DNA from: Actinomarinicola tropica
GTDB taxonomy: Bacteria; Actinomycetota; Acidimicrobiia; Acidimicrobiales; SKKL01
Direction: 5' to 3'
Assembly: GCF_009650215.1 (NCBI RefSeq)
Contig: NZ_CP045851.1
Location: 2,693,001 to 2,757,000, forward strand
DNA length: 64,000 bases
The stretch's first letter is position 1, and every line of letters begins with the position of its first letter. A program made the position numbers and the translations under genes. The notes beneath the pieces are model-generated. The model did no database searches. It worked only from the letters and a program-made list of their open reading frames with translations, and had not been told where the DNA came from. Below are positions 17,706-26,445 of the stretch, one piece after another.

Positions 17706-18943
17706 GCACCCTGGCCCCGTCGCAGCGGGCCGGCGCCCCGGCCGAGGGCACGCCGTCGATCGGCTCGACGCCGCTCTGGATCGTCAGCGGGCACGTGGCG
17801 CTGCTGGTGGCCGTGATGGCCGGCTTCGGCGCCCTCGAGTTCGTCAAGCCGAAGATGTACCTGCTACTGCTGATCGCGGCCACGGTCGGCATGATCCTGC
17901 TCGGTCCGATCCGCCAGCTCGGCCGGCTCGTCATCAGCCTCCCGGTCCTCGCCTACCTCAGCTGGTGGGTGGCGTCCTACATGTGGACGTTCAACGAGTG
18001 GGTCTGGGTGCGCGACACCCAGGACATCATCCCCACGATCGTGTGCCTCACGGCCATCGTCAGCCTGATGCCGTTGGCCGAGGTGAGGCGCGGCCTCGTG
18101 CTCGCCTGCCAGGTCACCATCGCCTGGAACGTCCTGTGGACCCTGATGAGCCCGGGGCTGGCCATGAACCACATGGACGGCACGCCCGGCTGGCGGGGGA
18201 GCTTCATCCACAAGAACGGCATGGCTCCGTTCATGCTGTTCGCCGTCATCACGTTCGCCTACCTCGAGCGGCGGCCGTTCGTCCGCAACGCCAGCATCGC
18301 CGTCGCGCTGGCGTTCGTCGTGCTCTCGCAGTCGACGACCAGCCTCGTCGTCGGCACGATGCTGCTCGTCTTCGCCTGGTTCATCAGGCAGCTGTCCGCC
18401 TCACCGAAGGAGACGTGGAGCTTCCTGCTGACGCTGGGCTCGACCATCGGCTTCGCCGTCGCCTACCTCGGCGTCGTCAACCTGCCCACGCTGGTGGGTG
18501 CGGCGGGGAAGGACCCGACGCTCACCTCCCGCACCGAGATCTGGGCGAACAGCCTGGAGGCGATCGGTCGCCGACCGTGGTCGGGGTACGGCATCGGCGG
18601 TGTGTGGATCAACAACGACGCCGAGCCGACGCGCACGATCCTGCGCGGCCTCGGCTTCATCGTGTACCACGCGCACAACGGCTTCATCGAGATCCTGCTG
18701 CAGCTCGGGATCATCGGGCTCGCCCTGTTCTTCGTGCTCGTCATCGCCTACTTCCGCACCGCGCTCGTCGTGATGCTCCACGACACACCGCTCGCCAGCT
18801 ACCTGATGGCCTACGCCGCGCTGATCCTGCTCCTCTCGATCAGCGAGGTCGCGACGTTCGGGCAGTGGCTCGCCTTCCTGTGCGCCTTCCACGCCCTGGC
18901 CCTCAGGGTGCGACTCGCCCACCTGGAGGGCGAGCTCCGATGA
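17702..18943 (+). CDS. O-antigen ligase/polymerase family membrane protein (Wzy/WaaL type)
   Basis: A 413-residue protein with 10-12 hydrophobic spans and the large periplasmic-loop signature of the Wzy_C family: RTEIWANSLEAIGRRPWSGY followed about 40 residues later by AHNGFIEILLQLGIIGLALF. The R-E-W and HN-G residues are the conserved ones. Such proteins polymerise or ligate undecaprenyl-linked oligosaccharides outside the membrane. GTG overlaps the previous stop; the stop overlaps the ATG of the next glycosyltransferase. Together with the flippase and the Wzz-like protein this makes a Wzx/Wzy-type pathway likely, although ligase and polymerase cannot be told apart by sequence alone. Confidence 0.85.
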   Translation: MSTLAPSQRAGAPAEGTPSIGSTPLWIVSGHVALLVAVMAGFGALEFVKPKMYLLLLIAATVGMILLGPIRQLGRLVISLPVLAYLSWWVASYMWTFNEWVWVRDTQDIIPTIVCLTAIVSLMPLAEVRRGLVLACQVTIAWNVLWTLMSPGLAMNHMDGTPGWRGSFIHKNGMAPFMLFAVITFAYLERRPFVRNASIAVALAFVVLSQSTTSLVVGTMLLVFAWFIRQLSASPKETWSFLLTLGSTIGFAVAYLGVVNLPTLVGAAGKDPTLTSRTEIWANSLEAIGRRPWSGYGIGGVWINNDAEPTRTILRGLGFIVYHAHNGFIEILLQLGIIGLALFFVLVIAYFRTALVVMLHDTPLASYLMAYAALILLLSISEVATFGQWLAFLCAFHALALRVRLAHLEGELR

Positions 18944-20028
18944 AGGTCCTCGTGTCCTTCCCGGGGCTGCACCGCGTCCATCGGGGCGCCGAGGTCGCGC
19001 TCGAGGCGATCGGCGACGGGCTCGCGCGCCGGGACCACGACGTCGTCGTGCACGGCAGCGGCCCGATCCGCCACGACCGCGCCTACCGGTACCGGCGGAC
19101 GCCGGTGATCGACCGGGAGCGGTTGAGCGGCCTGCCGTCCCTGCCCCTGCTGCGCGAGCCGAGCAGCTACGAGTCGCTCGGGTTCAACCTCGCCGCCCTG
19201 GCCCGCCTCCGCACGGGGCGGTTCGACGCCACGATCACCGGGGGCTTCCCCTGGGACAACCTGTTCCTCCGGCGGCCGGCGCGGGGCGGTCGACCGCCGC
19301 ACGTCTTCGTCACCGAGAACGGCGACTGGCCAGCCCTCCTCGACGAGGGCGACGCCCGCCTGTTCTCGTGCGACGCGCTGGTCTGCACGAACCCGCTCTA
19401 CTTGGAGCGCAACCGCGAGCGGTGGAACTGCGAGCTCATCCCCAACGGCGTGGACGTCGACCGCTTCTCCCCCGGCGATCCCGATCGCGACCGTCTCGGG
19501 CTCCCACGTGACCGACCGCTCGTGCTGATAGTGAGCGCGCTCATCCCCTCGAAGCGGGTCGAGGACGGCATCCGCGCCGTCGCGGCACTCGACGACGCCG
19601 CGCTCGTCGTCGCCGGCGTCGGACCGCTCGAGGCGGAGGTGGAGAGGCTGGGCGCCGAGCTGCTCGGACCGGACCGCTTCCAGCGCAGGAGCTTCGCCCA
19701 CGACGACATGCCGGCCCTGTACCGATCGGCCGACCTGCTGCTCCACCTCACCCACGTCGAGTCGTTCGGCAACGTGTACGTCGAGGCCATGGCCACCGGG
19801 CTCCCGGTGGTCGCGCACCGCTCGGTCGTGACCGAGTGGATCCTCCCCGAGCTGGACGGGCTCGTCGACACCGACGACCGCACCGCGCTCGTGGCGGCAC
19901 TCGACGACCACCTCCGCGCCGGCCGCGACGCGGGAGCGGCGGGGCGCGTGGCGGCCGCACGCGAGCGCTTCGCCTGGTCGGTCGTGGCCGCTCGCTACGA
20001 GGAACTGCTCGAGCGCGTCGTCGGCTGA
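18940..20028 (+). CDS. Family 4 glycosyltransferase (GT-B)
   Basis: A 362-residue retaining GT-B transferase. The N domain starts KVLVSFPGLHRVHRGAEVAL; the C domain carries LIPNGVDVDRFSPGD, VLIVSALIPSKRVEDGIRAV and HLTHVESFGNVYVEAMATG, the E(x)7E-type region that binds the nucleotide sugar in GT4 enzymes. ATG overlaps the previous stop by four bases; it is the last gene of the 13814-20028 run and converges with the Wzz-like gene 20 bases away. The transferred sugar is unknown. Confidence 0.92.
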   Translation: MKVLVSFPGLHRVHRGAEVALEAIGDGLARRDHDVVVHGSGPIRHDRAYRYRRTPVIDRERLSGLPSLPLLREPSSYESLGFNLAALARLRTGRFDATITGGFPWDNLFLRRPARGGRPPHVFVTENGDWPALLDEGDARLFSCDALVCTNPLYLERNRERWNCELIPNGVDVDRFSPGDPDRDRLGLPRDRPLVLIVSALIPSKRVEDGIRAVAALDDAALVVAGVGPLEAEVERLGAELLGPDRFQRRSFAHDDMPALYRSADLLLHLTHVESFGNVYVEAMATGLPVVAHRSVVTEWILPELDGLVDTDDRTALVAALDDHLRAGRDAGAAGRVAAARERFAWSVVAARYEELLERVVG

Positions 20029-20048
20029 CGCGACCGCGAGGCCAGGCT

Positions 20049-21659
20049 CTAGCGGGAGGCGACCTCGACCTCCGACGGCGCGTCGGAGGTCTCCGTCGGG
20101 GTCGGGCGGGGCGTGGCGCGGTGCTTCCCGGTTCCCGCACCGGTCATCACCGGCAGGAGGGCGCCGCGGCTGGACAGCTGGCGGATCGTGACCTCGAGGG
20201 TCGACCGGCGCTGCCGCTTGGCCGGCATCGTCAGCACGACGACGTCGGCGAGCTGGGCGAGGGCGACGTTGGCGGCGGCGTCCATCAGCACGCCGGCATC
20301 GACCACGACGACCTGCGCGTGCTCGCTCGCCCGTTCGAGCAGGGTGGATGCGTCCTGGCGGCGGATGCCGTGGGCGTCGGCGACCTCGCCGAGGCCCGAG
20401 AAGCGCAGGCCGTTGACGCCCGTGCGCATGTAGGGGTGCCGTGGCCGGTTGCGGTCGGTACGGCCCGAGGGTGAGGTCCGGGCAGGGTCGTCGGACAGCA
20501 GCATCCGCACGCCGCTCACGCCCTCGCCGGCGAGGGTCGTGAGCTCGGGGTCGCTGGTGTCGGCGTCGACGAGGAGCACCTGGGAGCCCATCCCGGCGAA
20601 GTGCCGGGCCATGGCCAGCGCCACCGTGGTGCTGCCCGCCGACTCGTCGGCGCCGCCGACGACGACGGTGAGGGCCGGGCCGCTGACGGCGGAGGCCTCG
20701 GCGCGGACGCACAGCTCGTGGATGGTGCCGACCACCTTCTCGGGGGTCGGGCCGACGAGGTCGTGACGTGGCGCCGCCAGCCCGCGGTCGCGTGCCACCC
20801 GGGCGGCGACCGGCATGCCGAGGACGTCCTCGGCCTCGTCCTCGTCGAGGATGCGGTTGGATGTGCGGGCCAGGGCGACCGATGCCAGCCCGCCGAGCAT
20901 CAGACCCGCCACCGGGCCGGCGACGAGCAGGAGCGACATGCCCGCCGACGTCGGGGCGGTGGGCAGGGTGGCCCGCTGCACGACCTGGGTGGCGACCCGG
21001 GTCTGCGCGCCGAGCGTCATCTCGTTGCGGGAGAACAGCAGCTGGAAGTACTGGTCGAGGAGGGCTTGGCGCTCGGTGTCGAGCGTGGGCGAGACCTGGT
21101 CGACGGTGGGCACCTCGACGGCCGCCGGCTGGTTCACGTACGGCGCCATGACCTCCTCGATGCGGGCGTCGACGGTGGCCAGCGCCTCCTCGACGTCGCC
21201 GATGGCGTCGTTGATGGCCGCGAGGTCGGGCTCCTGGGCGTCATCCAGCTGCTCGCGCGACGCACGGAAGTACGCGTCGACGTAGCCGTTCGCGATGTCG
21301 CGGGCGAGCTCGGGGGTCGAGGCCGTGACGGTGACGAAGAGGATGTCGCTGCCCGGGATCTGCTCGAAGGTCGCGGCGCTGCGGACCTCGGCGGCGGAGA
21401 TGTCGCCGATCTCCTCGGCGACGGCGACGGCGATGGCCTCGGAGTCGAGGACGAGCAGCTGGTTCTGCACGTACCGATCGTTGGAGGTACTGCCGAAGCC
21501 GGCGTCGCTCGGCGGCGCGACGAGGACGCGCGCCTCGGCGACGTAGCTGTCGACCCCGCCGCCGCCGAGCGCCATGCCCGCGACGAGCCCGAGGACCGCT
21601 CCGAGCACGGTGACCCACCAGTACCGGCGGATCGCTCTCGTGATGTAGACCAGTTCCAC
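20049..21659 (-). CDS. Wzz-like polysaccharide co-polymerase with degenerate BY-kinase-type ATPase domain
   Basis: A 536-residue chain-length determinant. Spans at about residues 15-35 and 240-262 flank a coiled-coil-rich extracytoplasmic domain, as in Wzz/CapA. The C-terminal part has the P-loop ATPase layout of bacterial tyrosine autokinases, with Walker A' VLLVDADTSDP (about 362-372) intact. The Walker A region reads GADESAGSTT (about 334-343), where the invariant lysine of GKST/GKTT is missing. The tail has no tyrosine cluster. It therefore probably binds or senses rather than phosphorylates. GTG at 21659 with GGAAGG seven bases upstream. It converges with the GT4 gene. Confidence 0.85.
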   Translation of the reverse strand: MELVYITRAIRRYWWVTVLGAVLGLVAGMALGGGGVDSYVAEARVLVAPPSDAGFGSTSNDRYVQNQLLVLDSEAIAVAVAEEIGDISAAEVRSAATFEQIPGSDILFVTVTASTPELARDIANGYVDAYFRASREQLDDAQEPDLAAINDAIGDVEEALATVDARIEEVMAPYVNQPAAVEVPTVDQVSPTLDTERQALLDQYFQLLFSRNEMTLGAQTRVATQVVQRATLPTAPTSAGMSLLLVAGPVAGLMLGGLASVALARTSNRILDEDEAEDVLGMPVAARVARDRGLAAPRHDLVGPTPEKVVGTIHELCVRAEASAVSGPALTVVVGGADESAGSTTVALAMARHFAGMGSQVLLVDADTSDPELTTLAGEGVSGVRMLLSDDPARTSPSGRTDRNRPRHPYMRTGVNGLRFSGLGEVADAHGIRRQDASTLLERASEHAQVVVVDAGVLMDAAANVALAQLADVVVLTMPAKRQRRSTLEVTIRQLSSRGALLPVMTGAGTGKHRATPRPTPTETSDAPSEVEVASR

Positions 21660-21732
21660 CCGGTGACCTTCCGCTCGTGCGTGGGTGGACTCTAGTGCCC
21701 GGCTCGCGACGGTCCGTGGCGACCCCGGCCGG

Positions 21733-22824
21733 TCACCTCGCGCCGAGCCCGAGCCGCTCGCCCAGGTGCGGGAACCAGCCCTGGGGGGACAGGTGCTCGA
21801 CCCAGGCGGCGCGAGCGCGGCGCTGCAGGTCGTGTCGCTCGTCGTCGTCGAGCGCCGCGTGGTGCGCGGCCACGAGCTCGGGCAGCCGATCGAGCTCCTG
21901 GTGGCGCACCCAGACGGCGATGTCGCCCCAGGGCACGTCGGCGGGAGCGGGCAGCGCCAGGTCGGTGTCGACCACCACGGGGATGCGCCCCATGCTCAGC
22001 GCCTCGTAGAGGCGGTAGGAGTAGTTCCCCGAGCCACGGACGCAGAGCACGTAGTCGCTCGACTCGAGGTTGTCGACGTACTCGCGGCGCACGTCGTCGA
22101 GGTCGGTCGTGGCGGCGTCGCGGAAGAACACCGACGAGGAGCGGACGACGAAGTTCGTGTCGACCAGCGGGGACCGGTCGAGGATCTCGAGCGCCCTGGT
22201 CCGGAGGTTCTCGCCGAGGTAGGGCGACGGATCGAGTCGCCGCTCGCGCACCGCGACGACGGCGCGGAAGGCGGCGAGGCGCGCCGCAGCCGCGGCGCCC
22301 GACCGTCGGCCCGCGAGCCCGCAGAACCCGACGACGGGCCGATCGCCGGCCGACCGCTCGGGCAGGACTCCGCCCCGGTGCTCGGCGACCAGGTCCTCGG
22401 CGAAGGCCGGCAGGGCGAGGTCGCGGAGACCCATGCGGCGGGCGAAGCCGCCCTCCCGCGCCACGGCCGCACCCCGGAGGCCGACGCCGTCGCACGAGCG
22501 GTCGCCCGTGAAGAACGCGACCACCGGCACGCCGGCACGACGGGCACGTTCGTGGACCTCGCGCAGCCGACGGGCGAGCGCGCGGTCGGGTCGGGTGGCC
22601 CACGACGGTCCGCGCACCCAGTACCAGTCCGTGGGGATCACGACGAGGTCGGCGTCCTCGACGTCGACCAGCTGGAGGTGGTCGCTCGCCACGGCCCCCC
22701 ACGCGTCGAAGCGCCGGTCCCACGCCGTCGGACCACCAGGGGTCCAGCCGGGCAGGAGCGGCGCCAGGTACGGGACGACGGGGACGTCCTCCCGGTGGGC
22801 GGAGAGATCCGTCGCGAGCCGCAC
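21733..22824 (-). CDS. Exostosin-like (GT47-type) glycosyltransferase
   Basis: A 363-residue protein. The N-terminal half includes DADLVVIPTDWYWVRG; the C-terminal half carries SDYVLCVRGSGNYSYRLYEA followed by LSMGRIPVVVDTD, the exostosin signature in which the glutamate and glycine-rich turn contact the nucleotide sugar. Members are best known from heparan synthesis; bacterial ones occur in capsule and glycan loci. Start GTG 22824 with AGGAG about 13 bases upstream, so it is not certain. It lies between the Wzz-like gene and the SLH-DUF1996 gene on the same strand. Confidence 0.75.
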   Translation of the reverse strand: MRLATDLSAHREDVPVVPYLAPLLPGWTPGGPTAWDRRFDAWGAVASDHLQLVDVEDADLVVIPTDWYWVRGPSWATRPDRALARRLREVHERARRAGVPVVAFFTGDRSCDGVGLRGAAVAREGGFARRMGLRDLALPAFAEDLVAEHRGGVLPERSAGDRPVVGFCGLAGRRSGAAAAARLAAFRAVVAVRERRLDPSPYLGENLRTRALEILDRSPLVDTNFVVRSSSVFFRDAATTDLDDVRREYVDNLESSDYVLCVRGSGNYSYRLYEALSMGRIPVVVDTDLALPAPADVPWGDIAVWVRHQELDRLPELVAAHHAALDDDERHDLQRRARAAWVEHLSPQGWFPHLGERLGLGAR

Positions 22825-22873
22825 CGGCGTGACGGTACTCCTCGACGCCGGTGCGGCTCGTGCGGTCAGGTCG

Positions 22874-24736
22874 TCAGCGGGGGCTCGGCGTGTAGCCGGA
22901 GATCCGGTTCGGACCGCTGTAGTTGGCGGGCGGCCGGAGCTGCTGGCCGTCGCACAGGTTGCCGTTGGAGGCGTTCTTCATGCCCCGCAGGCAGTTGTTG
23001 ACCCAGCGGCTCTGGATCTCGTTGTCCCAGGCGCCGAACCAGTCGGCGTGGAACGTGGACCCGTTGGGCTGGGCGGCCATGCCGGCCATGCGGTCCGAGC
23101 TCAGGTACCACTGGCTGGTGCCGCCGCTCCGCACCTCGAAGTGCGCGAACTCGGTGAGCTCGGGCAGGTGGATCGGGTGCGAGGACGGGCACGGGCCCCA
23201 CGTGTTGTTGGTGCCGTAGGCCATGTGCGACCGGTGGTCGGCGGAGTCGAGGTTCCGTCCGTCCCAGCAGTACGGGAACCGCACCCAGGCGGTCAGGCGC
23301 TGCCCGGCGGGGCACTCGGGGATCGTCGAGCTCTCGGCCCCGTTGGTGCACTTCCAGCCGGAGATGCCACGGTTGGGCGAACCGGCGACCATGCGCAGGC
23401 CGTTCGGGTACTCCTGCACCTGCCGCACCTGGCTCTGCTTCGAGCTGAGGCTGCCCGAGCCGGTGTTCTCCGACTTGTAGTAGAGCTCGAAGTTGTCCGG
23501 GGTCACGACCTGGCCGGAGGCGTCGAAGACGGCCGGCATCCAGTAGGCGGTGCGGTTGAGCGGGCCACCGTCGCAGGTGGAGCCACCGCTCGAGCGCAGC
23601 GACTGGTAGGTCGAGCTGGCGTTGGTGCCGGTGTTCCCGAAGAACATGTGGAGGTGGTTGAACCGGGTGTTTCCCGGGGCGATGATCGGGTCCGCGTAGG
23701 CCAGGTGCGAGAACTCACAGAAGGTGCGGAAGTTGCCCGACGGCTGCCAGGACATGTCACCGGGGTTCGGCTCCCACGGGGCCATGAGGTACTGGCCGAC
23801 GTTGAAGTTCGACGGGACCGTGGCGTTGCCGCCCGGGGCCGGGGCCGGGGCCGGCGGCGTGGTGGTGGGCGGCGTCGTCGGCGGCGGGGTCGTCGGCGGC
23901 GGCGTCGTGGGGTTCGGGTTGGTCGTCGGCGGCGGGGTGGTCGTCGGCGGCGGCGTCGGCGCCGGCGACGTCGGAGCCGGGGCGAGGGTCTCGCCGTTGC
24001 GGACCCGGCGGGCACGCCACAGGAAGGTCACGGCCTCGCCGCGGGTGACGGCACGCTCGGGCTCGAAGCGGGAGGACCCGCCGACGCCGGTGGAGATGCC
24101 CTTCGAGAAGGCCCAGCGGATCGCCGGGGCGGCGGAGTAGCTCGCCGGCACGTCGGACGGCAGACCGCCGGACGCCTCGGGCTCGCCGGCCGCACGCCAC
24201 AGCAGCGTGACGACCTCGTGGCGGTCGAGGGGCTTGTCGGGCGAGATCGTGCGGGCGTGGGGATCGATGATCCACTCGCCGGCGGCCCAGTTGAGCGCGG
24301 CGGAGGCGAAGTGGCCACGCGAGACGTCGCCGTAGGAGGCGACACCGACCGCGGCGGGCCGGGAGGCCTCACGCCAGACCATCGTCACCATCTCGGCGCG
24401 GGTCACCGTGCGGTTGGGCTCGAACCGGCCCGTGTTGCCGACCCCGTTCGTGATGCCGTTGGCGCTGGCCCACGTGACGGGGGCGGCGTAGAAGGCCGTC
24501 GGGTTGACGTCGGAGAAGTGGAGCGGGTTGCTGATGCTGGCCGACCCGAGGTCGGCGGTCAGCGTCCCGAGCAGGAGGAGCAGCGCCACGCCGATGCCGC
24601 CGCGGCGGGCCCGGCGGGTGCGCCGGGTGGCGGTCGACACGGCCGGGCCGTCGGCCACGGCCGCCGCGTGGCTCTCGCTCCGGAAGTGGAAGGGGTTGGT
24701 TGGGGAGTTGTGGCTGGGGTTGTTCACAGATGGCAC
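22874..24736 (-). CDS. SLH-repeat surface protein with C-terminal DUF1996 domain
   Basis: About 620 residues. A basic patch and hydrophobic core (GIGVALLLLLGTLTADLGSA, about 46-65) act as signal peptide. Three SLH repeats follow (about 70-235), each ending like TRAEMVTMVWRE or TRGEAVTFLWRA and containing NGITNGVG or KGISTGVG. A Pro/Thr linker of about 50 residues built from PPPTT units joins them to DUF1996 (about 300-615; HLHMFFGNT, FPYCWDGRNLD, HPIHLPELTEF). SLH repeats bind secondary cell-wall polymer, so DUF1996 is displayed on the wall. GTG 24736 is listed; GTG 24727 and GTG 24790 are alternatives. The paralog at 11313-12431 lacks SLH. Confidence 0.85.
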   Translation of the reverse strand: MPSVNNPSHNSPTNPFHFRSESHAAAVADGPAVSTATRRTRRARRGGIGVALLLLLGTLTADLGSASISNPLHFSDVNPTAFYAAPVTWASANGITNGVGNTGRFEPNRTVTRAEMVTMVWREASRPAAVGVASYGDVSRGHFASAALNWAAGEWIIDPHARTISPDKPLDRHEVVTLLWRAAGEPEASGGLPSDVPASYSAAPAIRWAFSKGISTGVGGSSRFEPERAVTRGEAVTFLWRARRVRNGETLAPAPTSPAPTPPPTTTPPPTTNPNPTTPPPTTPPPTTPPTTTPPAPAPAPGGNATVPSNFNVGQYLMAPWEPNPGDMSWQPSGNFRTFCEFSHLAYADPIIAPGNTRFNHLHMFFGNTGTNASSTYQSLRSSGGSTCDGGPLNRTAYWMPAVFDASGQVVTPDNFELYYKSENTGSGSLSSKQSQVRQVQEYPNGLRMVAGSPNRGISGWKCTNGAESSTIPECPAGQRLTAWVRFPYCWDGRNLDSADHRSHMAYGTNNTWGPCPSSHPIHLPELTEFAHFEVRSGGTSQWYLSSDRMAGMAAQPNGSTFHADWFGAWDNEIQSRWVNNCLRGMKNASNGNLCDGQQLRPPANYSGPNRISGYTPSPR

Positions 24737-24878
24737 CTGATCGCCCTGAGTCGGATGGGTGGTCGTACGTGCGGCTGTGACCGATCCCACGCAACGCCCC
24801 CAGCACTGCGAAGGTCTCCGACGGCGGGGCCACGGGCGGCGGCTCGACGTACGGAGCGGTAGGTCATCAACCTGGTCA

Positions 24879-24910
24879 CCACGGTGCGGTCGTTGAGGAT
24901 CGAACCGTGG
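24879..24910 (-). promoter_or_regulatory. Inverted repeat after the leader frame (possible attenuator)
   Basis: CCACGGT and ACCGTGG form a perfect 7-bp stem around an 18-base loop on the minus strand, beginning four bases after the stop of the short leader frame. There is no U-tract, so it is not an intrinsic terminator of the usual kind. Confidence 0.3.
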
Positions 24911-24914
24911 CTGC

Positions 24915-24968
24915 TCAGTTGTTCGGCGCCCGCCGAGAGGGACTTGAGACCCAATTCGCGAAGTTCAT
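24915..24968 (-). CDS. Possible 17-residue leader peptide in the SLH-gene leader
   Basis: An ATG at 24968 is preceded by GGAG with seven bases of spacing and opens a 17-codon frame (MNFANWVSSPSRRAPNN) ending in TGA at 24915-24917. The stop lies four bases before an inverted repeat, an arrangement seen in translational attenuators. It is too short to judge as a protein, and no run of one regulatory amino acid is visible apart from three Ser and three Arg/Pro residues. Chance is quite possible. Confidence 0.25.
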   Translation of the reverse strand: MNFANWVSSPSRRAPNN

Positions 24969-25023
24969 CTCGTTCTCCATCCCCGTCGCCTGGAAACTGC
25001 GCAATGACCCGCGTTGCGGGGTC

Positions 25024-25053
25024 ACCCTAGGCCATTCGGCCCACTCTTGTCAC
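25024..25053 (-). promoter_or_regulatory. Candidate sigma-70-type promoter for the SLH-DUF1996 gene
   Basis: Read on the minus strand, GTGACA (25048-25053) resembles a -35 box and TAGGGT (25024-25029) a -10 box, with an 18-base spacer. The start point would be near 25017, just before a GC-rich hairpin. TAGGGT/TAGCGT hexamers recur before other genes here, for example at about 7530-7535 and 35626-35631. No other promoter-like pair was seen in the gap. Confidence 0.4.
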
Positions 25054-25083
25054 GGAACCGTCACAATCGGCCCCTGAACTGCG

Positions 25084-26445
25084 TCAACGCGAGGTGGGAC
25101 CTTCACGTTCTCGCAACGTGGACTCGTGGCGGCGGGCCGCGGCGCGCAGGGCCGACTCGGCGTCGACCCCGGCGCGATCGGCGCGCACGGCGAGCTCCCA
25201 CAGCAGCTCGCCCACCGACGACTCGTCGAGCGGCTCCGCGCGCTCGTCGTGACCCGCGTCCGCCTCGACCTCGACGCCGAGGCGCCGAGCGCGAGACGCC
25301 AGCTTGGCCACGAGGGAGAGGGCGGGCAGGTCGGCGGGGATGCCGTCGAAGGCGCTCTGGCGGGCGCCGGTGTCCCGCTTGATCTGCTCCCAGTTCCGCT
25401 CGACCTGGCGAGCGTCGCCGTCGACGTCCACGTCCCCGAACACGTGGGGGTGGCGGAGGACCAGCTTGTCGTGGATGCCCTGGGCGACGTCGGCGAGCGT
25501 GAAGCGCCCGGCTTCGGTCGCCAGGCGAGCGTGGAACACGATCTGGAAGAACAGGTCGCCGAGCTCCTCCTCCAGGTGGAGGTACGCGTCGTCGAGGTCG
25601 TCGTCGCCCGAGGGCGGCGCGTCGACGGCCCCTGCGTCCTCCGGCATCTGCTCGAGCACGTCGAGGACCTCGTAGGCCTCCTCCCGCAGGTGCCGCGCGA
25701 GCGTGCGGTGCGTCTGCTCCCGATCCCACGGGCACTCGACCCGCAGCCGCGCCACCAGCTCGTCGAACCGCGCCACCTCCTGGGCCACGGGTGCGGCGAG
25801 GCGCGGGATCCACAGCGAGGTGAGGTGGTCGGGCTCGACGACGCGATCGAGGTCCTCCCAGGCGACCTCGACGATCGCCTCGTCGGGGAGGCCGAGCCGG
25901 GCGATGACGAGCACCGGGTCGTCGGGCGGGTCCTCCACGGCGAGCTTGATGTCGGAGAGCACGCTCGGACGGTCGCACTGGGCGACGAGCAGCGGCCCCC
26001 GCTCCCCCGCGGCCTCGACGGCGAAGCGGTGCCCGTCGACGACGCGCGCCCCGACCGCCATCGGGTCGACCCCCAGCCGCACCCAGGCGAGGTCGAGGAA
26101 CGAGAGCGCGGGGTGCACCTCGACCTCCACCCGCCCGTGGGCCAGCAGCATCTGCACGGTGCGCTCGGCCACGAGCGGCGAGCCGGGCACGGCGTAGAGG
26201 GCCTCCCCGTGTGCGTCGGCGGCGGCCGCGAGCGCGTCGACGATGCCCCGGTACACCTCGTCCATCGACGACGCCCGGTCGTAGAGGTCGTCGAAGCTCG
26301 TCGCACCCTCGACCACGGACGCCGCGGGGTGGCGCCGCGTGCGGAGGTGGCGGTGCGAGGCGGCGGCGAGGAGGTCGAGGGCGCCGCGCGTCACCAGGTC
26401 CGGACCGGCGGGCCCGAGACCGACGACGACGACGCGCCCGCTCAC
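25084..26445 (-). CDS. mazG: Nucleoside triphosphate pyrophosphohydrolase MazG with N-terminal SAM-methylase-like domain
   Basis: A 453-residue fusion. Residues 1 to about 200 have the tetrapyrrole-methylase-like layout (VVVVGLGPAGPDLVTRGALD, LYAVPGSPLVAERTV) found in YabN-type MazG proteins. The MazG domain follows: CPWDREQTHRTLARHLREEA, then EELGDLFFQIVFHAR and HPHVFGD, containing the metal-binding EExxE and ExxD residues. MazG hydrolyses NTPs and dNTPs to monophosphates and is linked to nucleotide-pool cleaning and (p)ppGpp balance. GTG at 26445 overlaps the upstream lipoprotein stop (GTGA). It closes the mfd-containing string, as mazG follows mfd in mycobacteria. The role of the N-terminal domain is unknown. 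Confidence 0.92.
   Translation of the reverse strand: MSGRVVVVGLGPAGPDLVTRGALDLLAAASHRHLRTRRHPAASVVEGATSFDDLYDRASSMDEVYRGIVDALAAAADAHGEALYAVPGSPLVAERTVQMLLAHGRVEVEVHPALSFLDLAWVRLGVDPMAVGARVVDGHRFAVEAAGERGPLLVAQCDRPSVLSDIKLAVEDPPDDPVLVIARLGLPDEAIVEVAWEDLDRVVEPDHLTSLWIPRLAAPVAQEVARFDELVARLRVECPWDREQTHRTLARHLREEAYEVLDVLEQMPEDAGAVDAPPSGDDDLDDAYLHLEEELGDLFFQIVFHARLATEAGRFTLADVAQGIHDKLVLRHPHVFGDVDVDGDARQVERNWEQIKRDTGARQSAFDGIPADLPALSLVAKLASRARRLGVEVEADAGHDERAEPLDESSVGELLWELAVRADRAGVDAESALRAAARRHESTLREREGPTSR

Larger units (their letters stand above)
24737..25083 (-). other. Long 5' leader / intergenic region before the SLH-DUF1996 gene
   Basis: This 347-base gap is the only gene-free stretch above 300 bases. 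On the minus strand it holds, in order, a candidate promoter (25024-25053), a GC hairpin near the start point, a short reading frame with a good ribosome site (24915-24968) and a 7-bp-stem hairpin right after its stop (24879-24910). The untranslated part before GTG 24736 would be about 280 bases. I compared it by eye with the c-di-AMP (ydaO) leader pattern and saw no match. No tRNA or insertion element is visible. Confidence 0.5.

Noticed and set aside
23820-23990. Short GC repeats resembling a repeat array
   Set aside because: They encode the Pro/Thr linker of the SLH-DUF1996 protein in frame; low-complexity protein sequence, not CRISPR.
24890-24912. T-loop-like GGTTCGATCC suggesting a tRNA
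   Set aside because: Flanking bases do not form a T stem, and no acceptor, D or anticodon arms are found; it belongs to the leader hairpin.
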